Below are positions 1 through 10,800 of a stretch of DNA of 64,000 nt, piece after piece (the stretch's first letter is position 1; every line of letters begins with the position of its first letter). The position numbers and the translations under genes are program-made. Source of the DNA: Saprospiraceae bacterium (GTDB lineage Bacteria > Bacteroidota > Bacteroidia > Chitinophagales > Saprospiraceae); NCBI GenBank assembly GCA_016714445.1, contig JADJNF010000001.1:496001-560000 (forward strand), read 5' to 3'. The notes beneath the pieces were generated by a model, which made no database searches, had not been told where the DNA came from, and saw nothing but the letters and a program-made list of their open reading frames with translations.

Positions 1-1934
1 AGCATTTGTCAAAGACTTGAAAATGACTACAGTGATACATAACAGTTCGGGCAAACCGGAAATCACGGTGGTGAATATTCATAAATTTGAGAATGATCCT
101 GATGTGGCTTCCAAAAAGGATTACAATATAAATGTGTATATATTTTCAGGACGAAGTACATCGCAGCTACAATCCTAAAGGTGGCTTCCCTGGCCAATCT
201 TAAAGAATCTGATATCAATGCCATCAAAATAGGACTGACTGGTACGCCATTGCTCAGTGATGAATATAACTCCAGGGCTTTGTTTGGCGATTACATCCAC
301 AAGTATTATTACAATGCATCTATAGCAGATGGATACACTTTGCGTTTGATCAGGGAAGAAATAGAAACGAGTTATCATTTCAAGCTTAAAAAAATACTGG
401 AAGAAATCGATGTCATCAAAGGTAAAAGCAACCGTAAAGAAGTATATGCAGATGTGAAGTTTGTTGAGCCATGCTAAAATACATCGTCAGTGATTTTGAA
501 AAATTCAGACTAACAACAGGTGATTCGAGTATTGGTGCCATGGTGATTTGTGATTCATCAGAGCAAGCTGAAAAGCTAAAGGAAGTATTTGACTATACTT
601 ATGCAGATACATCTGATAAAGAAGTTGAATCAAATCTGGCAGCAGATCCTTTAATGCCATATAACGCTAAAATGGCAGCCCAAAACAAAGTGACATCTGC
701 GGCACTTATACTCCATGATGCAGGAACTAAACTGGAACGCGAAGATTTAATAGAAGATTTCAAACACGGCAAAGTAGATTTGCTTTTCGTGTAGAATATG
801 TTGCTCACAGGTTTTGATGCGCCAAGGCTCAAAAAACTATATGTGACCCGCGTCATCAAGGCACACAATCTCTTGCAGGCATTAACAAGAGTCAATCGAT
901 CTTACAAGGATTTCAGATACGGTTATGTGGTCGATTTTGCGGATATTCAAAGTGAATTTGACAAAACAATAGGAGATTATTTTGACGAATTGCAACGTGA
1001 ACTCGGTAGTGAAGCAGAACATTATTCCCAATTATTCAAAACCAAGGAAGAAATAGATCAGGATATACAACATATCCAGGATGTGCTTTTTCAATATAAC
1101 ACTTCCAATGCAGAAGGATTTTCGCAACAAGTATCTCAGATCAATGATCAAAAAACGATGTTGGAACTGACCAAAGCACTTAATAATGCCAAGGAACTTT
1201 ATAACCTGATTCGGCTCAGTGGACAATATGATATTCTGGAAAGCTGGATTTCAGGATGTTAACTATACTTGGTCGAGAAGCCAATAATCGACTGGCACTC
1301 ATCAACGCTAAAGAATCTCTTGAAAATGATGTAGATGCAATATGCTTCGTATAGCACTGGAAGATGTACTCTTTGCTTTCCGCAAAGGTGAATGAAGAAG
1401 AGATGATCATCACTGACAAACTGAAAGATACCCTAAGAAAAACACGAGAAACGCTATGGTAATTTTGACCCGCACGATCCGGTTTTTATCACTGAAGAGA
1501 AGAGCTCGAAGGATGTTTAAAAAATCTGAGCGAAATCACCACCCAAGAGATGCAGGAAAACTATCAAAGCACTGAACTGGTTGTACGAAGAAGCGGGACA
1601 GAACTGGAACCGTAAACAATTTCTAAAGCCAAATACGACCAGGATGCCAATATGCCTGCATCCATAAGAGGTTGATGGAAAAAGATCCACTGACAGATAG
1701 GGAGAGCAAACCTTTGAAGCACTAAAAAAGCCTGAAAAAGAAATAGATGGAACAAATCAGACAGAACCTGCCCACATACTCGAAAACGAAAGTTTCTGTA
1801 GAGAAAATGATACCAAGACTGGTGATCAGTGAGTTGAAAACAAACGCATGAGCTGCCACTAGAGTTGAGGTCACAAACTATTAATCAAATCATTGTCAGG
1901 GAGTATGAATGAGTTTCGTGGGAGGAGCGCTTAG
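1..1934 (+). pseudogene. hsdR: Broken type I restriction endonuclease subunit HsdR (5' end outside window)
   Basis: This is the remnant of the ATP-dependent translocase/nuclease subunit of a type I restriction system. Read across frames it gives the SF2 helicase signatures in order: DEVHRSYNP (motif II, from about 150), GLTGTPL (motif III, about 235), LLTGFDAP (about 800) and QALTRVNR (motif VI, about 875). The C-terminal family region continues to a TAG at 1932-1934. The frame breaks near 149, again near 190 (an extra C in GGCTTCCCTGGCC), and near 470 (one base lost before CATGCTAAAATAC). An in-frame TAG at 792-794 replaces what is probably Tyr in LLFVYNMLLTGFD. More shifts lie between 1258 and 1900. 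The N-terminal nuclease domain is outside the window. No full-length product can be made from this sequence. Confidence 0.9.
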
Positions 1935-2938
1935 TTTTTACTTGTCGGGACCCTAAGGATGGCTTGTACAGGACATACCCCCCTTCCTTAAATATGGAGG
2001 GGTGACGCTAGGTTAAGTAGTTAATAGATTGTAATGAAGTTTAGAAAATGGTATAATATATTAAATCAAAGAACCAAATCTCTCCTCTCTCTCCAAGAGA
2101 AGGGGATATGCACCCAAGAAACAAACCTGTGTTTGTGGTTCCTTCATAAACATGATTTCGGATCACGATTTTGAGCAACATTCAGTCTCCTCAAGAAGGA
2201 AGTGCCGCACGGACTTGGCATTTGATCTATAATTTTGAATATTTGTTATACTTTTTAACTTTTTTAATCATTGGAGACAAACATCAAAAGAACGAATCAT
2301 TCTCCCCTCTTTCAAGAAGGGCGGGGGTGAGTACAAAAGTATTTTTACCCATCCCTTAGCAGCCGCAGCCACAAACCTGTGTTTGTGGTTCCTTCATTAA
2401 ATCGTGATTTCGTATCACGATTTTGCAACCACATTCAGTCATCCTTAAAATGGAAGGGGTGACGCTCCGAGTTTGGCATTAGATATTGCATATTGATCAT
2501 TATTTGTTATATTTTAAATTGCTCTTTAACTTTTAATTTCAATGCAAATATTATAGAATGATTCACCCCTCTCTTTCAAGAGAAGGGTCAGGGGTGAGTA
2601 TCAAACGGCCCTAGACTTTAGTTATATCTTAATTTTGCGCATCAATAATATTTTTAAATTGCACCCATATTTAAAAAATGAAAAAAGCCAAAATCAAAGA
2701 ACAAATCTCTCTACTCTCTTTCCAAGAGAGGGGGGGAGTGTATCTGGGCGGAATTTTTCCGGCCCTTCCCTTACAAGGGAAGGGTGACTCGTTTGGCATT
2801 AGATATTGTATATTGAGCATTATTTGTTATATTTAAATTGTTCATTAACTTTTAATTCAATGCAAAAGTCAATCATCAAAGAACTAATCAGTCTCCCTCT
2901 CTTTCAAGAGAGGGCCGAATGAGTAAAAAAACTAACAT
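1935..2938. repeat. Dispersed palindromic repeat field between hsdR and the DUF559 remnant
   Basis: This 1 kb stretch holds no credible gene. It is built from two recurring elements. Element 1 is a palindrome of the form CTCTCTTTCAAGAGAG followed by GGGG(C)CGGGGGTGAGTAT, at about 2081-2105, 2301-2334, 2561-2602, 2701-2745 and 2889-2924. Element 2 contains ACAAACCTGTGTTTGTGG plus an ATCGTGAT/ATCACGAT hairpin and ends in GGAAGGGTGACGCT, at about 2119-2200 and 2342-2470, with the tail only at 2755-2793. A linker beginning CATTAGATATTG recurs at about 2475 and 2797. The copies differ by point changes and small indels, as in old dispersed repeats. Confidence 0.85.
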
Positions 2939-3338
2939 ATGAGATATTTTGATACTTTACAAATGGCAAGAGATCATCGAAAAAACCCTACTGATGCAGA
3001 GAAGGTATTTTGGGGAGAAAGCCCGACTAGAAAATTATTTGGATTGAAGTTTAACAGGCAATTTCTTAGGTATAAAGAAATCTTAGGTAACAATTATATT
3101 ATATCGCTGATTTTCACAATTTTGAATTTAAATTGATCATTGAAATCGATGGTAGTATTCATCAGGAGCAAATAGAATACGATAAAAGAAAATGCATTAC
3201 GGCTTAGGGTATAAAGTATTAAGATTTTCTAATGATGAAGTATTATATAGATGGGAAGAAGTGGAGAAGAAGGTGATGGCATTTTACCGATCTCCTAGAA
3301 CCCTAGCCGTTGTTTGTGGTTCCTTCATTAAATTGTGA
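2939..3338 (+). pseudogene. Broken DUF559 (Vsr/MutH-like) endonuclease-domain protein
   Basis: The intact N-terminal part reads ARDHRKNPTDAEKVFWGE, then LFGLKFNRQF, which is the usual DUF559 opening. After a frameshift near 3100 the sequence continues with LIIEIDGSIHQEQIEYD, which carries the acidic catalytic core of the fold, and with GYKVLRFSNDEVLYRWEEVE, with another shift near 3190. DUF559 proteins are about 120 residues of the PD-(D/E)XK/Vsr-like fold, and their role is not established. The 3' end of the frame runs straight into a palindromic repeat copy, and the whole gene is embedded in the repeat field between hsdR and hsdM. Family assignment is from visible motifs. Confidence 0.8.
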
Positions 3339-3408
3339 TTTCGTATCACAATTTTGAAAGCAACATTCAGTCATCTATCAAGAAGGAAGGTGTGACGCTT
3401 CGAGTTGG
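3301..3408 (+). repeat. Element 2 palindromic repeat copy
   Basis: This copy has TTGTTTGTGGTTCCTTCATT, a hairpin AATTGTGATttcgtATCACAATT and a tail GGAAGGTGTGACGCTTCG. The two arms of the hairpin carry compensating changes relative to other copies (ATCGTGAT/ATCACGAT becomes ATTGTGAT/ATCACAAT), so pairing is preserved. Confidence 0.75.
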
Positions 3409-3473
3409 TGTTTGTGATATTATTTTAAATTTAGTTTTTCAAATATATTTTTTTGAACCTTGGCACAATCGCC

Positions 3474-3574
3474 AAACATCAAAGAACAAATCACTCTCCC
3501 CTCTCTTTCAAGAGAGGGGCCGGTAAACATCAAAGAACAAATCACTCTCCCCTCTCTTTCAAGAGAGGGGCCGG
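3474..3574 (+). repeat. Tandem duplication of element 1 (51-base period)
   Basis: Two near-identical units begin at 3474 and 3525 with AAACATCAAAGAACAAATCA and end in the palindrome CCTCTCTTTCAAGAGAGG plus GGCCGG. The second unit continues into the usual GGGTGAGTAT tail. Confidence 0.85.
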
Positions 3575-3596
3575 GGGTGAGTATCTAGGCAGGAGT

Positions 3597-3870
3597 TTTT
3601 ACCCATCCCTTGGCAGCCGCAGCCACAAACCTGTGTTTGTGGTTCCTTCATTAAATCGTGATTTCGTATCACGATTTTGCAAAGCAACATTCAGTCATTA
3701 TTACAAGGGAAGGGTGACGCTTTGGCTTGGCATTAGTTTTTAATTTTATAGATTTGTGATGAAGTTTAGTAAATGAAAAAATATAATAAATCAACAAACT
3801 AATCACTCTCCCATCTCTTTCAAGAGAGAGGCTGGCCTACTGCCATACGGAGTCAGGCAGGGGTGAGTAT
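3597..3870 (+). repeat. Element 2 followed by a last element 1 copy, abutting hsdM
   Basis: A full element 2 runs from about 3597 to 3724: the TTTTACCCATCCCTTGGCAG start, the GTTTGTGG hairpin, ATCGTGATttcgtATCACGAT, and an ACAAGGGAAGGGTGACGCT tail. An element 1 copy at about 3803-3870 is interrupted by a second small hairpin (GCCTAC..GTCAGGCAGG). It ends 13 bases before the hsdM start codon, so the repeat forms the hsdM leader. Confidence 0.75.
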
Positions 3871-3882
3871 AAAACGAATAAA

Positions 3883-5507
3883 ATGACACCAACCATAGAT
3901 TTTGAAAAAAGACCAAGAACCTGATCGATGATCTTAAATCGGTCTGTGCCAATTACGGGCTCGGTAATGATGGAAATGAGTTTAAAATCATCACACAGGT
4001 GTTTTTGTACAAATTTCTCAATGATAAGTTTGCTTATGAGGTCAAGCAGATAGACAAAAAAATAGCACAGGCAGATCAATGGGAAACAGCACTCAAAGCT
4101 TATGGACCATCTGATTATGAGATGATATTGATGCAACTGAGTGAAAGTACCGCTCGATTGCAGCCCGAACATTATATCTCCTATCTGTTTGAAAATCAGA
4201 ATCAGGCAAGATTTGCTGAGTTATTTGACCATACACTATTAGAGATTGCTAGGGTCAATAATGATATTTTCTCTGTGTAGACGGATGGTGGCGAGAAGAT
4301 CATGCTATTCGAAAACATCAGCAAGTATGTGACGGACAAAAGGGATGAATTCTGTCGGGCTATCATAAATAAACTGGTCAACTTTAGTTTTGAAGAGATA
4401 TTTAAGGAGAAGTTTGATTTTTTTGCGACGATATTTGAGTATCTTATCAAGGATTATAATACCAATAGTGGTGGCAAGTATGCAGAATATTTCACGCCAC
4501 ATGCTGTGGCCAAGATCATGGCAGCTTGTCTGGTGACGGAATCTGTGCACAATGTCACTTGTTATGACCCATCGGGTGGATCGGGTACCTTGCTGATGAA
4601 CCTGGCACATGCTATCGGTGAAGACAAATGTACGATCTACAGTCAGGACATCTCTCAAAAATCGTCCAATCTGCTGCGGCTAAATCTCATACTTAATAAT
4701 CTCGTACACTCTATACCCAATGTGATCAAGGGCAATACGCTGCTCGACCCATATCATCGGGATAGAGACAGCAAGCTCAAAAAGTTTGACTTTATCGTGT
4801 CCAATCCGCCTTTTAAGCTCGACTTTAGTGATTATGTGGAAGATCTGAAAAGTAAAGAAAACCACGAACGGTTTTTTGCCGGAACGCCCAATGTACCCAA
4901 GGCGAAGCCCGATGGTATGGCCATCTATCCGATGTTTATACAACACATCATGCACCTGATGACGGCCAAAGGTCGTGCTGCTGTTGTGGTGCCTACGGGA
5001 TTTATTACAGCCCAGAGTGGCATAGAGCGGAAGATCAGGGAGCGTATGGTAGAAGAAAAAATGCTGCGTGGTGTGGTGAGTATGCCTAGTAATATTTTTG
5101 CTACGACGGGTACGAATGTGTCTATCCTGTTTATGGATAGGGCCAACACTAAGGGTGATATCGTGCTCATGGATGCATCCAAACTCGGTATGACTGTCAA
5201 GGATGGCAAAAACCAAAAGACCTTGCTACGACCGGAAGAAGAAGATCGCATCATCCATACCTTCAATGCACACAAGGCTGTGGAAGATTTTAGTGTAGTG
5301 GTGAGTTATGATGATATCCGGGAGAAAAACTACAGCTTCAGTGCAGGACAGTACTTCGATGTGAAGATCGAATATGTGGACATCACGGCTGCTGAGTTTG
5401 ACGCAAAGATGGCTGGGTTCCGTGCGAATTTGGATCAGATGTTTGAAGAATCCAGGGTGTTGGAAATGGAAATTCAGAAGCAGTTAAAAGGGTTGAATTA
5501 TGAGTAA
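3883..5507 (+). pseudogene. hsdM: Type I DNA methyltransferase subunit HsdM, interrupted
   Basis: This is an adenine-N6 methyltransferase subunit. The ATG at 3883 reads MTPTIDFEK and then hits a frameshift near 3910 in the A-run. The frame resumes at KNLIDDLKSVCANYG and stays open except for TAG at 4278-4280, probably a former Lys codon in FSVKTDGG. Downstream, 401 residues are intact with the SAM-binding region (YDPSGGSGTLL) and the catalytic NPPF motif (in VSNPPFKLDF). The C-terminus overlaps hsdS by 8 bases (ATGAGTAA). If the amber codon and frameshift are real, only an N-terminally truncated protein lacking the HsdM N-terminal helical domain could be made. Confidence 0.9.
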
Positions 5508-6849
5508 ATTTGAATTTAAAAAGTTAAACGAACTTTGTAATAAAATTACTGATGGATCACATTATAGTCCTGTAGGAATTGAAAATGGAATTCCAATGCT
5601 TTCTGTTAAAGACATGTTGGATAATGGATTTTCATATAATGATTGTAAATTTGTTTCAATCAAGGACTACCTTGATATGGTTAGGTCTAATTGTAAACCA
5701 TTAAAAGGGGATGTACTAATAGCAAAAGACGGAAGTTATCTCAAGCATGTTTTTGTTATTAAAGAAGAAATTGATCAGGCAGTACTTTCATCGATAGGAA
5801 TATTAAGACCAAATCAGAAAATTATTTATCCTGAATACCTAAAATATTATCTTCAAACTGCCTCTGTTAAACAAACTGTTTCTAAGAAATACGTATCTGG
5901 AAGTGCTTTGCCAAGGATAATTCTAAAAAACTTTGGTGAAATCGATGTTATCTACAGGAATCTTATTGAACAAAACAAAATAGCTTCTGTCCTTTCATCT
6001 CTTGATTCTAAAATTGAACTCAACAACCGTATCAATGCCGAGCTGGAGCAGATGGCTAAAACGATATATGACTATTGGTTTGTGCAGTTTGACTTTCCTA
6101 TCTCTGCGGAATATGCGGTTTCTGTCGGTCAGCCGGAATTGGAAGGTAAACCTTTCAAAAGCAGTGGTGGTAGGATGGTATGGAGTGGGGAGTTGAAGCG
6201 AGAAGTGCCTGAGGGATGGGAGGTGAAGAAGTTACATCAAATCGTTTCTGTAAAAAAAGATATTTTACAAACGAATAATCTATTTAATGATACAGCTTAC
6301 ATTGGTTTAGAACATATACCGAGGAAATCATTTACCTTATCAACGTGGGAAATTGTAAATAAAATTGACAGTGCAAAATTTAAATTTGAGAAACACGATA
6401 TCTTATTTGGAAAGATACGTCCTTACTTTCACAAAGTTGGAATTTGTTTAACAAGTGGAATTACATCTGTAGATTGCATTGTTTTAAGACCTAAAAATGA
6501 AGAATATAAAGGGCTAATTCTTCAGACAGTTTTTAGTGATGAATTTGTAGACGTAGCAACAAATTCATCTACTGGCTCTAAGATGCCAAGGGCTGATTGG
6601 AATATTTTGAAGGACTATTTTGTAATCAATCCTAATAATGATCTGTTGAGAAAATTCAATAATTTCAGTAATAATATCTTTGAAACTATGGGAAATCTTG
6701 TTTCTGAAAACCAAAAACTGACGGAGCTTCGGGATTGGTTGTTGCCTATGTTGATGAACGGTCAGGTGAAGGTGGGTGATGAGGAGGAGGATGGTGTGAT
6801 GGGGATGGCAGCGGAGGGGATGGAGGCGTATAAAGTTAGGGGGGAATAG
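5500..6849 (+). CDS. hsdS: Type I restriction-modification specificity subunit HsdS
   Basis: This 449-residue subunit sets the DNA target of the HsdM/HsdR complex. It has the usual two target-recognition domains (about residues 1-165 and 235-400). A conserved helical spacer (LNNRINAELEQMAKTIYDYW, about 177-200) separates them, and a matching C-terminal spacer ends near LRDWLLPMLMNGQV. The TRD halves are AT-richer than the spacer, as expected when recognition domains are exchanged. It is translationally coupled to hsdM by the ATGAGTAA overlap. It is the only unbroken gene of the system, and without working HsdM it should have no partner unless an HsdM from another locus supplies it. Confidence 0.93.
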   Translation: MSKFEFKKLNELCNKITDGSHYSPVGIENGIPMLSVKDMLDNGFSYNDCKFVSIKDYLDMVRSNCKPLKGDVLIAKDGSYLKHVFVIKEEIDQAVLSSIGILRPNQKIIYPEYLKYYLQTASVKQTVSKKYVSGSALPRIILKNFGEIDVIYRNLIEQNKIASVLSSLDSKIELNNRINAELEQMAKTIYDYWFVQFDFPISAEYAVSVGQPELEGKPFKSSGGRMVWSGELKREVPEGWEVKKLHQIVSVKKDILQTNNLFNDTAYIGLEHIPRKSFTLSTWEIVNKIDSAKFKFEKHDILFGKIRPYFHKVGICLTSGITSVDCIVLRPKNEEYKGLILQTVFSDEFVDVATNSSTGSKMPRADWNILKDYFVINPNNDLLRKFNNFSNNIFETMGNLVSENQKLTELRDWLLPMLMNGQVKVGDEEEDGVMGMAAEGMEAYKVRGE

Positions 6850-7088
6850 GATGGAAATGGATGGCGTTTATTTCTATTCTATTGTTTTTAAAAGCGTTTT
6901 ATTTGTGTGGAATAATGAAAAGGCTTCCATATCTCAGGTCTATTAGGGAAGGAATGTGTCTCTTCATAGATCTGGATTACACCACAAATGACTTTGGAAA
7001 GGCGATCAACATACAGCCTCGTGGTATCTGATATCGACCTGTCTGCCTTTCTGTTCAGTAAGCTAAAGTGACAAAAGTGTGAGAAAGG
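6850..7088. other. Intergenic remnant with no recognisable gene
   Basis: This segment lies between hsdS and the FISUMP remnant. I see no open frame of note on either strand and no clear terminator. Confidence 0.5.
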
Positions 7089-7858
7089 TCAATCCTTAAT
7101 ACAACGGAGAGACATTAATTTTAATTGCGAAATAAAGGCTCCTGTTCGGTTTCTACTGCTCCAACTTTGTCGTTCTGTATCCCACTCTACATCTGTAAGC
7201 AACCGGAATCCGGTTGGACATAGATTGTTTGCACCGGTTACTCCAGACCGTAGAATGTCATTCTGTGGGACCATCCAATCATAATTCCCACCATTATTTA
7301 TTATAAATTTACCATGTCCGGGAGTATCTCCACTCGATTATATTGTAGTTGTATTAGATAATGGATTTCTTTTTTGATGTTTGTCGGCTCTTCATTCCCA
7401 CTGAAAAAGATCACCAAAGCCTTGTATATGGCCAATATCAGTAGCTACTCGAGATGCTCCAAGATTGCGATCCAGCCAGCATCTACCACCTGCACTGAAG
7501 ACTGTTCCATATTTTACAGGTGTTCCATTATATTGAAAAGATACCTTTGATATACCACATACAGGGGGACCCGATACAGCCGTAATACCAGCCAGATTTG
7601 TCCACTCTTCCCCATTAAATTTCTGCATTTCACCTGAGCGACCACAGTTGGTACACCACACCTGAAGACCAGCAGGGATTGGTTCGGTTATAGCATCACG
7701 TTGTGCTTCTGTCATCGTGGGGGCAACAAACCTTTAGATGTTGAAGTGATATCCAGTGCTGATTTGGCATTTGGTGAAGATGGATTGATTCCCACCTTCC
7801 CCGCTGTAGAAACCGATAACAACATCAGAATCGTAAATGATGAAATAAAACGAATCAT
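7089..7858 (-). pseudogene. Decayed FISUMP-domain secreted protein
   Basis: It starts at ATG 7858 with a signal peptide (MIRFISSFTILMLLSVSTAG) and the common Bacteroidota surface-protein opening ALDITSTSKGLLPPR. A one-base loss near 7715 then moves the frame to MTEAQRDAIT. The FISUMP core follows (GRCWLDRNLGASRVA, GDLFQW). A stop after FQWE and a further stop near 7340 precede the tail NLCPTGFRL..EWDTERQSWSS. The end, QLKLMSLRCIKD, joins two blocks that are normally separated by roughly 50 residues, so an internal deletion is likely. It lies 13 bases after the stop of the large upstream gene and was probably the last gene of that operon. Confidence 0.8.
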
Positions 7859-7871
7859 GTCTTTTGATTTA

Positions 7872-10800
7872 TTAATTAACTTTAATAATTTGATTTGACC
7901 ATAAAACTTTTCCTTGATCTGTAATTTGTAAATAGTAAATTCCATTTACAAAATCATGTAATGACAGCGACATTTCATGTATTCCACCTTTCATGACGAT
8001 GTTTTTTACTGATTCACCGGCTGAATTATAGATTTTCAACTCCCAGGAATTTTTAAATTCAATATTCGAATGTAAAAAAAGTTCTCCACTGGTAGGATTT
8101 GGAAATATTTTGACTTGTCCTGATAATGGATCGTTCGTGCCCGTTGTACCACATTGAGGAAAACTAAAATCCTGCTCAAGAACACAGCTACCGCATTGTA
8201 CAATGACCTTAAAATGACCTGCTTGCTCCAGAACCAGTGATGGTGTAGTCTCCCCTGCCATGGGGACAAAGCTTGATCCAATTAATTCATACCATTGAAA
8301 ACTACAATTTACGCCATTTGTATTTAATACGGTTGCTTCCAGTAATACCAAATCATCATTACATCTGAAACAAGGTCCTGAAAGTAATAAAATAAATGGC
8401 TTTGCCAATTGGATTACATTGCTCTTCCTGATTTGATCAGGACAACATGTACTCTCTATGATGGCATAATAATTACCACTATAATTTCCATTCAACCCAG
8501 CATTGTAGTAGTTATAGCTTACAAATCCTCCTGTTACATTTATCATAGTGTGTATCAGAATGCCATCTTTATACCATTTTACAGTTACAGGACAAACATC
8601 ACTTCCATACGTCATTTCCAGATGAACACCGTTATTTCTGCATGGGGCTATATGATTCGCACTAAAATTTAATATTTTTAAAGGATTAATTATATCAATA
8701 AAAATGGCTGTTCTGACGGGAGGACATACCCCATTTTGAATTTCAACACCATACCATATATCCTGATACACCGCATTGGTATTTATCACAGGATTCATGT
8801 CGCCCAATTGCGGGGCATGCCCAAGGGTAGAAAAAGTATTCCCTCTCAACCATTTCCAGGTGACAGGCTGAGGTTCTTCAGGACAAATAGGTTCAAAATG
8901 AAGTGCCAGATCTTCGCCCTGACACATAGGTATAACTTCAAAAGGATCTATTTCAATGGTTCCTGTAGGTGCACTTTCATTATACAAAGTGATCGTAGTT
9001 GAACAAACTTCCGGACCGCAGGGACCAGTAACTTCTGCTGAATAATTGAATACATGATTACAATCCGTTAATGGAGCAGTCCAGATGATGGGTGGCGGCT
9101 GGTAAGAAGATTGGTTTGTACTTCCCGGGATCGGATTTCCATTTTGGTCAAGCCATTCGATGTCAAAGTTACAATGGGCATTGCCGGAACTGAGCAAAAT
9201 CGGAGCAGGTGTCACAGGTGTCCCGGTATAGCAATATTCTTGCGACGGCAATGTACATTCCACAAAATCACATAATATAAAATGTGCAATATCAGAAGTC
9301 AATTCAGTACAGGGATTATCAGTTACGGTAACCACGGCATACATACAAAAGTCTCCCGAGAGATAAGGTGGATAAACATCCACCGAAGCACTATTCTGAT
9401 TTACTGAAGCATACAATTGCCATGATGGATCCAAGCGATCCGTCGGACATGGATTTGAAAATGAGATATACCAGTTTACCTGCGTTATGGACGCAACGCT
9501 TCCATTGAATCCAAGCGTGATGGTATGACTGGCAGCTTCTTTACACATTTCATCATCTGTTAAAAAAGCACTTTTACAACAAATCGATTCCAGTGCAAAT
9601 GGCAATGTACAGTTTATTTTGGTACCATTCGGACAGATACATTCAGATAAAACCGTAAAATTAAAATAGTCCGGAATCGTAACCGATGGAGTGATTGTGC
9701 CGGATATTTCCGACATATTTCCCGTCGGGATGATAACCAGATTTGTGATGTTACCCTGTGCAGGGTCCAAAATCAAACTCAGATTACAAGAAGTCCCGTT
9801 TCCACTCAAATTTTCAACTGTAATAACAAAATCATATGTATCAGGAAGGGTGCCACAGGTTATTTCTGCTTCTGATATTTGAGCGCAGGTACAATTTACT
9901 GTAATATTAAATGAACATGAGCTGGTATTTCCAAACATATCTGTTACTGTACACGTCACCACGGTAGTTCCGCAAGGAAAAAAATCACCACTCGCATGTG
10001 TGCAGGTGTAACTAGCCATAGGACAATTGTCTGAAATGAGTGGCGGATCAAAAGTTACGTTTGCACCGCCATCACAGAATGGGGCATTAACTACCTTGTT
10101 TTGCGGACAAATAATGGTTGGAAGCTGATTATCTACTGCAGTTACTGTAAATGAACAACTCACCATATTACCACTATCATCTGTTGCGGTACAGCTCACA
10201 AAAGTTACCCCCTTATTGTACAGTAGAGGACTTTGATTTGTAAAGGTACCAGTAGTTGCACCTGTCAGTGTACATACTATATCTGGTGATGCATCACAAT
10301 TATCCGTAGCTGAAACCCCACCATAAGTGGCATAACACTGATTGATATCCGTATTCAGAGTGATATCTCCGGGACAAACAATGTCAGGATCTGTCGTATC
10401 TGGTGGAACTATAACCGTTTGCATAGTGGAAGAGGAGCAAAGACCGGTTGCATCCGTTACCGTCAGACAAACGGTATATGTTCCTGGTGCAGGAAATGGC
10501 CAGGTTGGGTTTGGATCTGAAGCGTCTGGAATTCCGCCGCTACAATCAAAATCCCACGCATAGGTGTAAGGGGCAGTACCTCCGGAAGAAAGATCATTGA
10601 ACTGCATGTCATAACAAGTTATAGGAACAGCTTCAAATAAAGCAGTGACGTTACAAGTAGGCCCACAGAAGTCGGCGCATTGATAAGTTAATGGAGAACC
10701 GTTTAACAAATGTGAAACTGAAGGGCTTCCAAAAGCCGTTGGACTAGCTATAATAAGACTGGTTGTATAAGTTAGTGGAATTCTGGTAGGGATAAACGGG

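Noticed and set aside
3474..3574. CRISPR-like repeats
   Set aside because: There are only two units of 51 bases, with no unique spacers between them and no cas genes. They belong to the dispersed palindrome family.
2171..3743. Small open frames within the repeat field (2171-2359, 3335-3526, 3453-3743)
   Set aside because: They are translations of the repeats themselves, with no start signal or conserved protein features.
792..4280. Two in-frame amber codons (792-794 in hsdR, 4278-4280 in hsdM) as a sign of stop-codon readthrough or recoding
   Set aside because: Both genes also carry frameshifts, other genes in the window use TAG as a normal stop (for example at 52328-52330), and no suppressor tRNA or recoding element is seen. 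Ordinary decay explains them.
4680..5275. Minus-strand open frames opposite hsdM
   Set aside because: They lie wholly inside the conserved methyltransferase coding sequence and show no family features.
7701..7898. Plus-strand frame of 65 codons at the FISUMP remnant
   Set aside because: The minus-strand reading gives a clear signal peptide and FISUMP opening; the plus-strand frame does not.
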